NCBI RefSeq assembly: GCF_000764025.1
Contig: NZ_KN234745.1
Coordinates: forward strand, 1-64,000
Direction: 5' to 3'
DNA from: Pseudohaliea rubra DSM 19751
GTDB lineage: Bacteria > Pseudomonadota > Gammaproteobacteria > Pseudomonadales > Halieaceae
Length of the DNA stretch: 64,000 nucleotides
In this document: one piece after another, positions 41,189 to 52,656 of the stretch
Numbering within the stretch: position 1 is the stretch's first letter
Layout of the letters: each line of letters starts with the position of its first letter
Translations under genes and position numbers: made by a program
Notes under the pieces: generated by a model
Told to the model about the DNA's origin: nothing
Seen by the model: only the letters and a program-made list of their open reading frames with translations
The model's database searches: none

Positions 41189-42436
41189 ATGGCTATCGAG
41201 ATAAAAGCACCCGCATTCCCCGAGTCCGTCGCAGACGGTGAAATTGCAGCCTGGCACAAGCAGGAAGGCGACAGCGTCGCCCGTGACGAGCTCATCGTCG
41301 AGATCGAGACAGACAAAGTCGTCATGGAAGTTGTCGCCCCGGCAGACGGCATCATCAGCAAGATTCACGCAGCCGAGGGCGACACTATTGAGAGCCAGGC
41401 GCTGCTGGCCACGCTTGAGACCGGTGCCGGTGCCGGCGCCGGCAAAGCTGCGGAAGCTGCGTCTTCTGAGCCGCCAGAGAAAGCCGGGGCGCCTGCTGCT
41501 GAAGCGCCTGCGGCCGGTGAAGTGCCTGCCCTGGGCCCCGCGGCGCGGCAGCTCGTGGAAGAACACAAGCTTGATCCGTCGGCCATTGCGGGCACAGGCA
41601 AGGGCGGTCGCATCACCAAGGAAGATGTGCTCAAGCACCTCGCGGACAAGCCGTCTGCCCGCGCGCCCGCTCCTGCGCCGGCCGCAGCGGACCCGGACGC
41701 TGTGGTGGAGGTTCCCTCGGGGCCGAGTAGCGAGCGCGTCGAGAAGCGGGTACCCATGACGCGCATGCGGGCCCGGATCGCCGAGCGTCTTCTGGAAGCT
41801 ACGCAGCAGACGGCCATGCTGACCACCTTCAACGAGGTGAACATGGCGCCGGTGATGGCGCTGCGCAGGAAATACAAGGACCAGTTCGAAAAGACCCACA
41901 ACGGTACGCGCCTGGGCTTCATGGGCTTTTTCGTCAAGGCCGCCTGTGAGGCGCTCAAGCGCTTTCCGGAGGTCAACGCCTCCATTGACGGCAACGACGT
42001 CGTCTACCACGGCTACCAGGACATCGGCGTGGCCGTTTCCACGGCGAACGGCCTGGTCGTACCGGTGCTCCGCGACGCAGACTTCATGAGCCTGGCGGAC
42101 GTTGAGGCCGCGGTCTCCGATTTCGGCGTGCGTGCCCGGGACAACAAATTGACTATCGACGACATGACCGGCGGCACGTTCACGGTGACTAACGGCGGCG
42201 TGTTCGGCTCGCTCCTGTCGACGCCGATCCTGAATCCGCCGCAAACCGGCATCCTCGGCATGCACAAGATCCAGGAGCGCCCGATGGTCGCGGACGGTGA
42301 GGTCGTGGTGCTGCCCGTGATGTATCTGGCGCTGTCTTACGACCACCGTCTTATCGATGGCAAGACCGCCGTGCAGTTCCTGGTTGCCGTCAAGGACCTC
42401 ATCGAGGACCCGGCGCGGATCCTGCTCCAGCTGTAA
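41189..42436 (+). CDS. sucB: Dihydrolipoamide succinyltransferase E2 component SucB
   Basis: A 415-residue E2 with one lipoyl domain (about 1-78; lipoylated Lys43 in 'ETDKVVMEV'), then an Ala/Pro-rich linker. The peripheral subunit-binding domain is at about 110-147 ('[34 protein letters not shown]', in part), and the catalytic domain ends with '[16 protein letters not shown]', where His and Asp are catalytic. It forms the core of the 2-oxoglutarate dehydrogenase complex and makes succinyl-CoA. lpdA starts 32 bp later. Confidence 0.96.
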   Translation: MAIEIKAPAFPESVADGEIAAWHKQEGDSVARDELIVEIETDKVVMEVVAPADGIISKIHAAEGDTIESQALLATLETGAGAGAGKAAEAASSEPPEKAGAPAAEAPAAGEVPALGPAARQLVEEHKLDPSAIAGTGKGGRITKEDVLKHLADKPSARAPAPAPAAADPDAVVEVPSGPSSERVEKRVPMTRMRARIAERLLEATQQTAMLTTFNEVNMAPVMALRRKYKDQFEKTHNGTRLGFMGFFVKAACEALKRFPEVNASIDGNDVVYHGYQDIGVAVSTANGLVVPVLRDADFMSLADVEAAVSDFGVRARDNKLTIDDMTGGTFTVTNGGVFGSLLSTPILNPPQTGILGMHKIQERPMVADGEVVVLPVMYLALSYDHRLIDGKTAVQFLVAVKDLIEDPARILLQL

Positions 42437-42453
42437 CCGCTGCAACGCTTTGA

Positions 42454-43905
<1,452 letters not shown>

Positions 43906-43983
43906 CGTCGTCCGGGAAGTCATAACAACAACGCAGCCATCCGATCCCGGGCGGCTTTCTCGCAACACGGAACGGGACACAAC

Positions 43984-45153
43984 ATGAATTTGCACGAGTA
44001 CCAGGGCAAGCAACTGTTTGCCGACTACGGCCTGCCGGTCTCCAAGGGCTATGCGGTGGATTCGCCCCGCGAAGCTGCGGAGGCGGCAGATCTCATTGGT
44101 GGTGATAGCTGGGTCGTCAAGGCACAGGTGCATGCCGGCGGCCGCGGTAAGGCCGGCGGCGTGAAGCTGGTCAAGAGCAAGGACGAGATCCGCGAGTTCG
44201 CATCCCGGTGGCTGGGCAACAACCTCGTCACCTACCAGACTGACGAGAATGGTCAACCGGTCTCGAGGATCCTTGTCGAGGCCTGCACTGACATCGCCGA
44301 CGAACTTTATCTTGGTGCCGTCGTCGACCGCTCCACGCGGCGAATCGTGTTCATGGCCTCTACGGAAGGCGGGGTCGAGATCGAGAAAGTCGCCGAGGAA
44401 ACCCCGGAGAAAATCCTCAAGGTGGCAATCGATCCTCTGGTTGGTGCCCAGCCCTACCAGGGCCGGGAACTGGCCTTCAAGCTCGGCCTCTCCGGCGATC
44501 AGGTCAAGCAGTTCGTAAAAATCTTCCTGGGCCTGGCGCGGCTATTCCAGGACAAGGATCTCGCACTCATCGAGGTGAATCCTCTGGTGATCACGGAGCA
44601 GGGCAACCTGCACTGCCTGGACGCCAAGCTCGGCGTTGACGGCAACGCCCTCTACCGTCAGGACGCGCTCCGGGAAATGCATGACCCCTCCCAGGAAGAT
44701 GCCCGGGAGGCTCATGCTGCCCAGTGGGAGCTCAACTACGTCGCCCTGGACGGCAACATCGGCTGCATGGTCAACGGTGCCGGTCTCGCCATGGGCACCA
44801 TGGACATCGTCAAGCTTCACGGCGGTGCCCCGGCAAACTTCCTTGACGTGGGCGGTGGCGCCACCAAGGAGCGCGTCTCCGAGGCGTTCAAGATCATCCT
44901 CAGCGATGACAAGGTGAAGGCGGTCCTTATCAATATCTTCGGCGGCATCGTCCGTTGCGACCTCATTGCCGAGGGCGTGATCGGCGCCGTAGAGGAGATC
45001 GGCGTGGAAGTCCCCGTCGTTGTCCGTCTCGAGGGCAACAACGCTGAACTCGGCCGCAAGGTGCTGGCAGAAAGCGGACTGAACATCATTGCCGCGACCA
45101 GCCTCACGGACGCGGCGCAGCAGGCGGTGAAAGCAGCGGGAGGTGAAGCCTGA
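43984..45153 (+). CDS. sucC: Succinyl-CoA synthetase beta subunit SucC
   Basis: A 389-residue ATP-grasp protein. '[22 protein letters not shown]' (in part) is the standard N-terminus; '[19 protein letters not shown]' binds the nucleotide, and '[21 protein letters not shown]' (in part) and '[16 protein letters not shown]' are in the C-terminal CoA-ligase-like domain. With SucD it makes ATP (or GTP) from succinyl-CoA. The 78-bp gap after lpdA contains a CCGGGA...TCCCGG inverted pair with a long loop, of no clear meaning. Confidence 0.97.
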   Translation: MNLHEYQGKQLFADYGLPVSKGYAVDSPREAAEAADLIGGDSWVVKAQVHAGGRGKAGGVKLVKSKDEIREFASRWLGNNLVTYQTDENGQPVSRILVEACTDIADELYLGAVVDRSTRRIVFMASTEGGVEIEKVAEETPEKILKVAIDPLVGAQPYQGRELAFKLGLSGDQVKQFVKIFLGLARLFQDKDLALIEVNPLVITEQGNLHCLDAKLGVDGNALYRQDALREMHDPSQEDAREAHAAQWELNYVALDGNIGCMVNGAGLAMGTMDIVKLHGGAPANFLDVGGGATKERVSEAFKIILSDDKVKAVLINIFGGIVRCDLIAEGVIGAVEEIGVEVPVVVRLEGNNAELGRKVLAESGLNIIAATSLTDAAQQAVKAAGGEA

Positions 45154-46025
45154 TGAGTATCCTGATCGACAAGAACACGAAGGTCATCTGCCAGGGTTTT
45201 ACCGGTTCCCAGGGAACCTTCCATTCAGAGCAGGCCATTGAGTACGGCACGCAGATGGTCGGCGGCGTCACCCCGGGCAAGGGCGGTCAGGAACACCTGG
45301 GTCTGCCGGTGTTCAATACGGTTGCCGAGGCGGTGGAGGCCACCGGCGCCGACGCCTCTGTAATCTACGTACCCGCACCGTTCTGCAAGGACTCCATTCT
45401 GGAAGCCGCGAATGCCGGGATCCGCCTTGTGGTCTGCATCACCGAGGGCATTCCGACCCTCGATATGCTTGAGGCCAAGGTGAAGTGTGACGAACTCGGT
45501 GTGCGTCTTATCGGGCCTAACTGCCCGGGTGTGATTACCCCCGGCGAGTGCAAGATCGGCATCATGCCCGGTCATATCCACCAGCCGGGCAAGGTTGGCA
45601 TCGTGTCGCGCTCCGGCACACTGACCTATGAGGCGGTGAAGCAGACGACCGATGCAGGCTTCGGCCAGTCAACCTGCGTTGGTATCGGCGGCGACCCGAT
45701 CCCGGGCTCTAATTTCATCGATATCCTTGCGCTGTTTGAGCAGGATCCCGCGACGGAAGCCATTGTCATGATCGGCGAGATCGGCGGCACGGCCGAGGAA
45801 GAGGCGGCGGCCTACATCAAGGCCAACGTGAGCAAGCCGGTGGTGTCCTACATTGCCGGTGTGACGGCGCCGAAGGGCAAGCGCATGGGTCATGCAGGCG
45901 CCATTATCTCCGGGGGCAAGGGTACGGCGGACGAGAAGTTTGCCGCCCTGGAAGATGCGGGGGTCAAGACGGTCCGCTCTCTTGCCGATATCGGCAAGGC
46001 CCTGGGCGAGATCACCGGCTGGTAA
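45153..46025 (+). CDS. sucD: Succinyl-CoA synthetase alpha subunit SucD
   Basis: A 290-residue protein with the CoA-binding Rossmann domain ('[18 protein letters not shown]', '[10 protein letters not shown]'). The phosphohistidine is in '[16 protein letters not shown]', near residue 248. '[20 protein letters not shown]' (in part) is also conserved. It overlaps sucC by one base (TGATG) and ends the TCA cluster, followed 18 bp later by a strong intrinsic terminator. Confidence 0.97.
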   Translation: MSILIDKNTKVICQGFTGSQGTFHSEQAIEYGTQMVGGVTPGKGGQEHLGLPVFNTVAEAVEATGADASVIYVPAPFCKDSILEAANAGIRLVVCITEGIPTLDMLEAKVKCDELGVRLIGPNCPGVITPGECKIGIMPGHIHQPGKVGIVSRSGTLTYEAVKQTTDAGFGQSTCVGIGGDPIPGSNFIDILALFEQDPATEAIVMIGEIGGTAEEEAAAYIKANVSKPVVSYIAGVTAPKGKRMGHAGAIISGGKGTADEKFAALEDAGVKTVRSLADIGKALGEITGW

Positions 46026-46043
46026 GGCAGCTCGACCAACAGC

Positions 46044-46070
46044 AAGGGGCCCGCCGGGCCCCTTTTTTTT
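46044..46070 (+). terminator. Rho-independent terminator of the sdh-suc cluster
   Basis: GGGGCCC (46046-46052), loop GCC, GGGCCCC (46056-46062), then eight Ts (46063-46070); preceding AA can pair with the first Ts. This is the clearest intrinsic terminator in the window. Confidence 0.92.
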
Positions 46071-46074
46071 GGCT

Positions 46075-46103
46075 CTTGAAAATCCGTTGTTTCGCCCCCA
46101 GAC
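46075..46103 (+). promoter_or_regulatory. Heat-shock (sigma-32) promoter of htpG
   Basis: CTTGAAA (46075-46081), a 14-bp spacer and CCCCAGAC (46096-46103) match the sigma-32 consensus CTTGAAA / CCCCATNT in sequence and spacing. It starts just 4 bp after the sucD terminator T-run and about 35 bp before the htpG ATG. Confidence 0.75.
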
Positions 46104-46136
46104 AGTTGGTTCCCAGGAAAGGACAGTGAGGACCCC

Positions 46137-48047
46137 ATGACCGCGGACGTCAAGAAAGAAACGCTGGGCTTCCAGACCGAGGCGCGGCAGTTGCTGCACC
46201 TGATGATTCATTCCCTCTACAGCAACAAGGAGATCTTCCTGCGTGAGCTGATCTCCAACGCCTCCGATGCCATCGACAAGCTCCGCTTTGCGGCCCTGGA
46301 TGACGACAGCATTCTGGAGGGGGACGGCGACTACGCGATTCGCGTGGCCGTGGACAAGGATGCGCGGACCATCACCATCAGCGATAACGGTGTTGGCATG
46401 AACCGACAGGAGGTGATCGATAATCTCGGGACCATCGCCCGCTCGGGTACCGCGGCCTTCCTCGAGAACCTCACCGGCGACCAGAAGAAGGACTCCCAGC
46501 TCATCGGGCAGTTCGGCGTCGGCTTCTATTCCGCGTTCATTGTCGCCGAGCGGGTGGAGGTGCACACACGCAAGGCCGGTGAGCCATCAGAGGCGGGCGT
46601 GCTCTGGGAGTCACACGGTGAGGCGGAGTTTACCCTTGAGGATCGCCCCCGGGAGCAGCGCGGTACGGCGATCACCCTCTACCTCAAGGAAGATTGTGAC
46701 GAATTTGCCGACGAGTGGCGCGTGCGCAGCGTCATCAAGAAATACTCAGACCATATTTCCGTGCCGGTGATGATGGCTGCGGCTTCGGAAAGCAGCGACG
46801 ACGCCGAGGACAGCCAGGACGATGCGGCCGCGCCGACCTGGGAGACCGTGAACGAAGCCACCGCGCTGTGGACCCGTTCCCGCAGCGAGGTCAGCGACGA
46901 CGAGTACAAGGCCTTTTATAAGCACGTGTCCCACGATTTCGAAGAGCCGCTCACCTGGAGCCACAACCGGGTGGAGGGCAAGCTGGAATACACGAGCCTG
47001 CTTTACGTGCCCCGGCGTGCCCCCTTTGACCTGTGGAACCGGGAGGGCTCGCGCGGGTTGAAACTCTACGTTCAGCGCACCTTCATCATGGACGATGCGG
47101 AGCAGTTCCTGCCCCTCTATCTCCGCTTCGTAAAGGGGGTCGTCGACAGCAACGACCTGCCTCTGAACGTATCCCGGGAGCTTCTCCAGCAGGATCCGGC
47201 GGTCGACAGCATGCGCGGCGCTCTCACCAAGCGCGTGCTCGATATGCTCGGCAAGCTGGCCAAAGGGTCTCCAGAGGAGTACGCCGTGTTCTGGAAAGCC
47301 TTCGGCCAGGTGCTCAAGGAAGGACCCGCTGAGGATTTCAGCAACAAGGAGAAGGTGGCCGGGCTCCTGCGCTTTGCCACCACGCATACGGACCGGGAGG
47401 AGCAGGACCAGGGCCTCGACGACTATGTCGCGCGTATGCAGGAGGACCAGGACAAGATCTACTATGTTGCGGCAGACAGTTTCAACACGGCCCGACGGAG
47501 TCCGCACCTCGAGGTATTCCGCAAGCGCGGCATTGAGGTGTTGCTGCTCTCCGAGCGCATTGACGAGTGGCTCATGAGCCACCTGCAGGAGTACGCTGGC
47601 AAACCGCTCCAGGACGTGGCCCGGGGCGAGCTCGAGCTCGGCGACGACGAGAAGGCCGAAAAGGAAAAGCTGGCCGAAGAGAGCAAGGACCTCCTCGAAC
47701 GGATAAAGGGCGTGCTTGCCGACGAGGTCGCGGAAGTGCGCGCCAGTACCCGCCTCACAGACTCTGCCGCCTGTCTGGTGGTCGGGGAGCATGAGCTGGG
47801 CGCGCAGATGCGCAGGATTATGGAAGCCGCTGGTCAGCCGGTGCCGGACACTAAGCCGACGCTTGAGCTGAACACCACGCATCCGCTCATCGCGCTGCTG
47901 GACCGGGAAAGTGATGAGGACCGCTTCGCCGACTTTTCCCACCTTGTTTTCGATCAGGCAACGCTTGCGGAAGGCGGACAGCTCGAAGATCCGGCCGGCT
48001 ACGTCGACCGGCTCAACAAGGTCCTGCTGCAGCTGGCCGGCAGCTGA
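46137..48047 (+). CDS. htpG: Chaperone HtpG (bacterial Hsp90)
   Basis: A 636-residue Hsp90. The GHKL ATPase domain has '[11 protein letters not shown]', 'DNGVGMN', 'LGTIARSGT' and '[11 protein letters not shown]' (residues about 35-135). The middle domain has '[11 protein letters not shown]', '[14 protein letters not shown]' and the catalytic Arg in that loop. The C-terminal dimerisation domain ends 'LLQLAGS'. A short acidic stretch ('[13 protein letters not shown]', about 220-233) sits where the charged linker occurs. It folds client proteins in the cytosol in an ATP-dependent manner. GAGGA provides a ribosome site. Confidence 0.97.
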   Translation: MTADVKKETLGFQTEARQLLHLMIHSLYSNKEIFLRELISNASDAIDKLRFAALDDDSILEGDGDYAIRVAVDKDARTITISDNGVGMNRQEVIDNLGTIARSGTAAFLENLTGDQKKDSQLIGQFGVGFYSAFIVAERVEVHTRKAGEPSEAGVLWESHGEAEFTLEDRPREQRGTAITLYLKEDCDEFADEWRVRSVIKKYSDHISVPVMMAAASESSDDAEDSQDDAAAPTWETVNEATALWTRSRSEVSDDEYKAFYKHVSHDFEEPLTWSHNRVEGKLEYTSLLYVPRRAPFDLWNREGSRGLKLYVQRTFIMDDAEQFLPLYLRFVKGVVDSNDLPLNVSRELLQQDPAVDSMRGALTKRVLDMLGKLAKGSPEEYAVFWKAFGQVLKEGPAEDFSNKEKVAGLLRFATTHTDREEQDQGLDDYVARMQEDQDKIYYVAADSFNTARRSPHLEVFRKRGIEVLLLSERIDEWLMSHLQEYAGKPLQDVARGELELGDDEKAEKEKLAEESKDLLERIKGVLADEVAEVRASTRLTDSAACLVVGEHELGAQMRRIMEAAGQPVPDTKPTLELNTTHPLIALLDRESDEDRFADFSHLVFDQATLAEGGQLEDPAGYVDRLNKVLLQLAGS

Positions 48048-48049
48048 GC

Positions 48050-48532
48050 GTGCTGGTCACGGTCTGGCGTCATGGCGAGGCGGCCCCGGGACGACCGGAC
48101 CGGGAGCGCCGGCTGACAGAGCGAGGTCACGCCGAGCTGCGACGCGGTGTTGCGGGTTATGTTACGGCTCTGGCGAGTCGGGGTCTGCCGCCGCCCGAGG
48201 CACTGCATGCGAGCCGCTGGCAGCGGACTTTGCAGACTGCCGGCTACCTCGCCGAAGCGCTTGCGCTGACGACGGAGGAGGCCGATGCCCTGATCCCCGG
48301 GGCTGATGCACAAGCCGTTGAGGCGCTACTGGTCGGGCTGCCGGCAGCTGCGCACCGCGTGCTCGTATCACACCAGCCACTGGTATCCGAGCTGGTCGAC
48401 CGCTGGCTCGGCGAGGCCGGGCGCGTACCGGCGCTGTCGCCCGGTGCCTATGCGGTGCTCGAGGCGGAGGTCTTCGCCCCCGGCTGCGCCAGCATTTGTT
48501 TCTGGGCCGCGCCGCCGGCTTACGGGCTTTGA
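48050..48532 (+). CDS. sixA: Histidine phosphatase, SixA-like
   Basis: A 160-residue member of the histidine phosphatase (RHG) family: Arg7-His8-Gly9-Glu10 at the N-terminus, where His8 is the phospho-acceptor. 'LTERGHAELRRG' and 'HASRWQRTLQTA' follow, and a second His in 'VLVSHQPLVSELVD' closes the site. The minimal length fits SixA, which removes phosphate from phosphohistidine proteins (ArcB HPt or PTS NPr in E. coli). The target here is unknown. GTG start is 2 bp after htpG. Confidence 0.8.
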   Translation: MLVTVWRHGEAAPGRPDRERRLTERGHAELRRGVAGYVTALASRGLPPPEALHASRWQRTLQTAGYLAEALALTTEEADALIPGADAQAVEALLVGLPAAAHRVLVSHQPLVSELVDRWLGEAGRVPALSPGAYAVLEAEVFAPGCASICFWAAPPAYGL

Positions 48533-48586
48533 CGCCCCGGTAAAATCGGTCACCATACGGATTCGCCTTTTTTCTTCGCCAGGAGC

Positions 48587-49195
48587 ATGACTTTGCCCCA
48601 TCGTCCAGCCGCCTGCCGGTACACAAGCGCCGCCCGCCATGCCGCCCGGGGCGTTGCTCTGCTGGGTTTGTGCTTCGCGCTCCCTGCCGCGGCTAAGGAG
48701 GGCGGTGCTGAGGCGCTTCTTGAACGTTTTGACCGTTTCCCTCATTCCGAGACCGTCGACCAGAGCACGCAGATCGTGCGTGACCATGTGATCGGTCTCG
48801 GCGCCATGCAAAAGGTCCGCGGCGATTGGAGGCTGGAGGAGAGTGAGCGCCTGAGCGGCGAGCTCTCGCGTTATACCTGGCGCATCGTAGACGGCTTCAC
48901 CGCCCGGTCCCTGCTCGAAGATGCCGCGGCCGAGGCAGAGGCCCTGCCCGACAGCGAGTTGCTCTACACCTGTGAAGGGCGCTCCTGCGGACGCAGCGTG
49001 CAGTGGGCTAACCGGGTCTTTCAGCAGCGAGTGCTCTATGGCACGGAGAGTTCCCAGCGTTACCGGGTGTACGCCCTGCGAGCGGAGGGCAGGGAGCAGC
49101 GGCTGGTACTTTATGCCAGCGAGCGATCCTCAGATCGTCAGTACCTGCATATGGAGCTGCTGTCGGCGCAGGACCGGGCGACCGTGGCGCCTTAG
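48587..49195 (+). CDS. DUF4892 family exported protein
   Basis: A 202-residue protein with an atypically long basic leader and a hydrophobic stretch ending 'ALPAAA-K' (about residue 36), consistent with export. The mature part has 'LLYTCEGRSCGRSVQWANRVFQQRVLYG' (in part) with two cysteines, followed by a beta-rich end ending in 'RQYLHMELLS'. That cysteine-bearing signature resembles, from memory, the DUF4892 group of gammaproteobacterial periplasmic proteins of unknown function. CAGGAG lies 3 bp before the ATG. Converges with folE, 9 bp apart. Confidence 0.75.
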   Translation: MTLPHRPAACRYTSAARHAARGVALLGLCFALPAAAKEGGAEALLERFDRFPHSETVDQSTQIVRDHVIGLGAMQKVRGDWRLEESERLSGELSRYTWRIVDGFTARSLLEDAAAEAEALPDSELLYTCEGRSCGRSVQWANRVFQQRVLYGTESSQRYRVYALRAEGREQRLVLYASERSSDRQYLHMELLSAQDRATVAP

Positions 49196-49204
49196 GCTGG
49201 AGTC

Positions 49205-49753
49205 CTAGTGGCGCAGTCGCAGCAGTCCGAGGAACTCGTCCCGGGTCTTCAGGTCTTCGCGGAACGAGCCGAGCATGGACGAGGTTTTCATCACCGAGTT
49301 CTGTTTCTCGACCCCGCGCATCATCATGCACATGTGCTGCGCCTCAATGATGACGCCGACCCCGGCAGCATCCGTGACCGCCATGATGGTCTCGGCGATC
49401 TCTGTAGTCAGCGACTCCTGAATCTGCAGCCGGCGCGCAAAGATATCGACAATTCGTGCGATCTTGGACAGTCCCAGTACCTGGCCGGTAGGTATGTAGC
49501 CGACGTGGCACTTGCCGATGAACGGAAGGATGTGGTGTTCGCAGAGCGAATAGAGCTCGATGTCCTGTACCACCACCATTTCACTGGACTCGGAGGGGAA
49601 GAGAGCATCGTTGACTACTTCTGCCACGGACTGATGGTAGCCACGGGTCAGAAACTGGTAGGCCTTGGCCGCACGCTCCGGCGTGTCCTTGAGGCCGGGA
49701 CGCTCCAGATCCTCACCCATGTCCTCGATGATCGCTGCCCAGTGTGCCTTCAT
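49205..49753 (-). CDS. folE: GTP cyclohydrolase I
   Basis: A 182-residue FolE of the short form. Zinc ligands are Cys71 and His74 in '[10 protein letters not shown]' and Cys142 in '[11 protein letters not shown]'. 'GKCHVGYIP', '[19 protein letters not shown]' and the GTP-binding '[14 protein letters not shown]' end segment are present. It converts GTP to 7,8-dihydroneopterin triphosphate, the first step of folate and of queuosine precursor synthesis; queF for the latter pathway is at 58.2 kb. It diverges from prmB across 38 bp. Confidence 0.96.
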   Translation of the reverse strand: MKAHWAAIIEDMGEDLERPGLKDTPERAAKAYQFLTRGYHQSVAEVVNDALFPSESSEMVVVQDIELYSLCEHHILPFIGKCHVGYIPTGQVLGLSKIARIVDIFARRLQIQESLTTEIAETIMAVTDAAGVGVIIEAQHMCMMMRGVEKQNSVMKTSSMLGSFREDLKTRDEFLGLLRLRH

Positions 49754-49791
49754 ATGCCTGCTTCCCGCTGTTGACGCGGCGCGATGGTACC

Positions 49792-50742
49792 ATGCAGCTC
49801 ATGAACGATCACGCTCCCTGGCAGCCTGTCCCGGACACCATCGCCGCTGCAGTGGCGCGTTGTGCTGCGCGTCTCGACGAGGCCGGGGTCGCCTTCGGCC
49901 ACGGTACCGACAATCCCTGGGATGAGGCCGTGCAGCTGGTGCTCGGTGTGCTGGGCCTCGACGATGGGCCCGATGTCGCCGGGCGCGTGCTCGCCGCCAG
50001 GGATTGGGCCGCGATAAGGGGCGTGCTTGACCGACGCATCGGGGAGCGCAGCCCCTTGCCCTATCTTCTCGGTGAGGCGCACTTTGCCGGCCTGCGGTTC
50101 CGCTGTGACCCGCGGGCTCTTGTACCGCGTTCCCCCCTTGGTGAACTCATCGAACATGCCTGTCAGCCCTGGTACGGGGGCCCGCCACCGCGGCGGCTGC
50201 TCGATCTCTGCTGTGGCGGTGGCTGCCTGGGGATTGCGGCCGCCGTCCATATGCCGGGGCTGGCAGTGGTCCTGGCGGATCTTGACGATGCGGCGCTGAC
50301 TCTCGCCGCCGAGAACGTCGCTCGTCACGACGTGGGCGGCCGCGTAAGCCTGCGCCGCTCCGATGGCTTCGACAAGCTCGCCGACGAGCGCTTCGATATC
50401 ATCCTCTGCAACCCGCCCTATGTCGATGTCGAGGACCTTGCCGCCATGCCCGCGGAGTTTCATCACGAGCCCGCGGCGGGCCTGGGCGCCGGAGATGACG
50501 GCCTGGACCTGGTGCGGCGCCTGCTGCCCGCGGCGGCGGCGCACCTCGAAGAGCACGGGCTGCTGCTGCTCGAAGTGGGCAACAGCTGGCCTGCGCTTGA
50601 GGCCGCCTATCCGCGTTTTCCCTTTACCTGGGTCGAGCTTGAGCGCGGGGGACACGGCGTTGCAGCCCTTACCGCCCGGGAGCTCCGCGACCATAGCGCA
50701 GCGCTCGCGTATAATCCCCGCGCGGCGACAGGGCAGGACTGA
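49792..50742 (+). CDS. prmB: Ribosomal protein L3 N5-glutamine methyltransferase PrmB
   Basis: A 316-residue class I methyltransferase with motif I '[16 protein letters not shown]' (about 140-155) and the glutamine-binding '[17 protein letters not shown]'. It has the PrmB-type N-terminal helical domain ('[19 protein letters not shown]', in part; '[11 protein letters not shown]'). The 'PRSPLGELI' form distinguishes PrmB from PrmC, which has 'PRPETE'. It methylates a glutamine of L3. ATG 49792 or 49801 are both possible; neither has a clear ribosome site. aroC follows after 3 bp. Confidence 0.93.
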   Translation: MQLMNDHAPWQPVPDTIAAAVARCAARLDEAGVAFGHGTDNPWDEAVQLVLGVLGLDDGPDVAGRVLAARDWAAIRGVLDRRIGERSPLPYLLGEAHFAGLRFRCDPRALVPRSPLGELIEHACQPWYGGPPPRRLLDLCCGGGCLGIAAAVHMPGLAVVLADLDDAALTLAAENVARHDVGGRVSLRRSDGFDKLADERFDIILCNPPYVDVEDLAAMPAEFHHEPAAGLGAGDDGLDLVRRLLPAAAAHLEEHGLLLLEVGNSWPALEAAYPRFPFTWVELERGGHGVAALTARELRDHSAALAYNPRAATGQD

Positions 50743-50745
50743 CAG

Positions 50746-51849
50746 ATGGCAGGGAATACTTTCGGGACATTGTTTACAGTGACGACCTTCGGCGAGAGCC
50801 ACGGTCCGGCCCTTGGCTGTATTGTGGACGGCTGCCCGCCCGGGCTGGCCCTCAGCAGCGCCGACATGCAGTCAGACCTCGATCGCCGTAAACCCGGTAC
50901 CTCGCGCTTCACCACCCAACGTCGCGAGGACGATGAAGTGCGTATTCTTTCCGGGGTCTTCGAGGGTGTGACTACGGGCACCCCCATCGGCCTGCTTATC
51001 GAAAATACCGACCAGCGCTCCAAGGATTACAGCAAGATCAAGGATGTCTTCCGTCCAGCACACGCGGACTACACCTACCAGCAGAAGTACGGCCGCCGGG
51101 ACTACCGCGGTGGCGGCCGCTCCTCGGCGCGGGAAACAGCCATGCGTGTTGCCGCGGGCGCTATTGCCAAAAAGTATCTGGCTGAGTATGCGGGCATCAC
51201 CGTGCGCGGCTACCTTAAGCAGCTGGGGCCCCTTGCCGCCGAGCGTCTTGACTGGTCTGTGGTGGAGAGCAATCCTTTCTTTTGCCCGGACCCCGACAAG
51301 GTGCCCGCGATGGAGGCCTACATGGCCGACCTCAACAAGCGGGGTGACTCGGTCGGTGCGCGCATCAACGTCGTCGCCACCGGCGTTCCGCCGGGGCTTG
51401 GAGAGCCGGTATTCGATCGCCTTGACGCGGACATCGCCAGTGCCATGATGGGCATCAACGCGGTCAAGGGTGTCGAGCTCGGCGCCGGCTTCGCCTGCGT
51501 GGCGCAGCAGGGCAGCGAGCATCGGGATGCCCTGACTCCCAATGGTTTCGTGGGTAACAACGCTGGCGGTGTGCTCGGCGGCATTTCCAGCGGCCAGGAC
51601 ATCACCGTGAGCCTCGCGCTCAAGCCGACCTCGTCCATTCGCCAGCCGGGTGCGAGTGTCAACATCGCCGGTGAGGCCGTCGAGGTAGTCACCACGGGAC
51701 GGCACGACCCCTGCGTGGGTATTCGCGCCACACCCATTGCGGAGGCGATGCTGGCCCTGGTACTGATGGATCACCTGCTTCGACATCGAGCGCAGAACGC
51801 CGGTGTCGAAAGCCCGACACCGGTGCTGCCGGCGACCGCAGGACCTTGA
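50746..51849 (+). CDS. aroC: Chorismate synthase
   Basis: A 367-residue FMN-dependent enzyme making chorismate from EPSP. It has the three family signatures: '[19 protein letters not shown]' at the N-terminus, '[28 protein letters not shown]' (in part) in the middle, and '[15 protein letters not shown]' near the C-terminus. The prmB-aroC pairing is common in Gammaproteobacteria. The start at 50746 is 3 bp after prmB, with a modest ribosome site in the prmB end. Confidence 0.97.
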   Translation: MAGNTFGTLFTVTTFGESHGPALGCIVDGCPPGLALSSADMQSDLDRRKPGTSRFTTQRREDDEVRILSGVFEGVTTGTPIGLLIENTDQRSKDYSKIKDVFRPAHADYTYQQKYGRRDYRGGGRSSARETAMRVAAGAIAKKYLAEYAGITVRGYLKQLGPLAAERLDWSVVESNPFFCPDPDKVPAMEAYMADLNKRGDSVGARINVVATGVPPGLGEPVFDRLDADIASAMMGINAVKGVELGAGFACVAQQGSEHRDALTPNGFVGNNAGGVLGGISSGQDITVSLALKPTSSIRQPGASVNIAGEAVEVVTTGRHDPCVGIRATPIAEAMLALVLMDHLLRHRAQNAGVESPTPVLPATAGP

Positions 51850-51852
51850 GCT

Positions 51853-52077
51853 GTGCGCCGCTGGCGTCGCAATGCCCGCACGATTTTTCTTGCCGTCTGC
51901 GCCATGGCAGCGCTTCCCTGGGCGGCGGTCACACAGTTCGACATGCCGAAGGAGCAGTTCCTCGAGCTGGTGCTGGGGGCGCTGCTTGCTCTGCTTCTGG
52001 TGGTGCTGGCGGCCGGGTTGACCGTCGGTCTGTTTATCGGGCTCCGGTGGTTCTGGCGCCGTCGTCAGTCCCTCTGA
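51853..52077 (+). CDS. Small two-helix membrane protein, unknown function
   Basis: A 74-residue frame starting GTG 51853, 3 bp after aroC. It shows a basic N-terminus (RRWRRN), a hydrophobic segment (about 11-27), a short amphipathic loop with charged residues ('FDMPKEQFLE'), a second strongly hydrophobic helix (about 39-65), and a basic C-terminus (RWFWRRRQ). This positive-out/positive-inside pattern is what a genuine two-span inner-membrane protein would show, with both ends cytoplasmic. I do not recognise the family. Its last 13 bp overlap the 3' end of gcvR on the other strand. Position in the prmB-aroC transcript supports expression. Confidence 0.65.
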   Translation: MRRWRRNARTIFLAVCAMAALPWAAVTQFDMPKEQFLELVLGALLALLLVVLAAGLTVGLFIGLRWFWRRRQSL

Positions 52078-52586
52078 AGCAGGTCGATTTCCAGGCCCAT
52101 TGCCTCAGCGATGCGGTCGAGCTCCTGCTCCAGCGTCGTTCGATCAGTGGCTGCCGGCGCCCGGGCTTCCAGGGTGGCGTGGAACAGCGGCTCCGCACTC
52201 ATGGGGGCACTCTTTACAGTGCTTTCGAGCCGGCTAAGGTTGAGGCCGGCGCCGCGCAGGGCGCGGGTCACCTCGTGGATAATGCCGGGCCGGTCGGGAC
52301 CGACCAGCGCCAGGGTCAGCAGTTCGCCTTGCTGCGCCGGCATCTCGCCGGCATCCGTCACTGTGCAGTCGATGGCCTCCTCTGCAAGGCCGGCTATCGC
52401 GTCGCGCAGCGCGGCCTCCGCCGCTATGGGCAAGTTGACCAGGGCCAGGCCCGCGAACTTTCCGCCGAGCTGGGAAAGGCGTGCATCCTCCCAGTTGCCG
52501 CCATGTTCGGCGACAACGGCGGCGAGCCGCTCGACGATACCGGGGCGGTCTTCGGCAATAAAACTGACCACGATGGCTTTCTGCAC
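52065..52586 (-). CDS. gcvR: Glycine cleavage system transcriptional repressor-like ACT protein (GcvR)
   Basis: About 173 residues with two ACT domains: the first begins 'AIVVSFIAEDRPGIVERLAAVVAEHGGN' (in part), the second 'LLTLALVGPDRPGIIHEVTRAL'. Both have the D-R-P-G-I turn of GcvR-type regulators. E. coli GcvR binds GcvA and glycine to repress gcvTHP; no gcv gene is nearby, so that target is inference. GTG 52586 is preferred because GGAG lies 7 bp upstream; ATG 52601 would add five residues without a ribosome site. Its 3' end overlaps the small membrane gene by 13 bp. Confidence 0.85.
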   Translation of the reverse strand: MQKAIVVSFIAEDRPGIVERLAAVVAEHGGNWEDARLSQLGGKFAGLALVNLPIAAEAALRDAIAGLAEEAIDCTVTDAGEMPAQQGELLTLALVGPDRPGIIHEVTRALRGAGLNLSRLESTVKSAPMSAEPLFHATLEARAPAATDRTTLEQELDRIAEAMGLEIDLLQRD

Positions 52587-52618
52587 GACGTGTCTCCACA
52601 TTGGCGGGGGAACTTCGT

Positions 52619-52647
52619 ATAGTACCTTGTCATCCTCCCTACGCTAA
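52619..52647 (-). promoter_or_regulatory. Possible gcvR promoter
   Basis: On the minus strand TTAGCG (52647-52642), a 17-bp spacer and TACTAT (52624-52619). It lies in the short divergent gap between gcvR and the exported methyltransferase gene. Moderate match only. Confidence 0.35.
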
Positions 52648-52656
52648 GGACGAGCC

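Noticed and set aside
43906-43983. Attenuator or riboswitch in the sucC leader
   Set aside because: Only a 6-bp inverted pair with a loop of about 30 nt is visible, with no T-run and no known riboswitch core.
48162-48626. Minus-strand frame opposite sixA
   Set aside because: Arg/Pro-rich shadow without motif; the plus-strand gene has the RHG and second His motifs.
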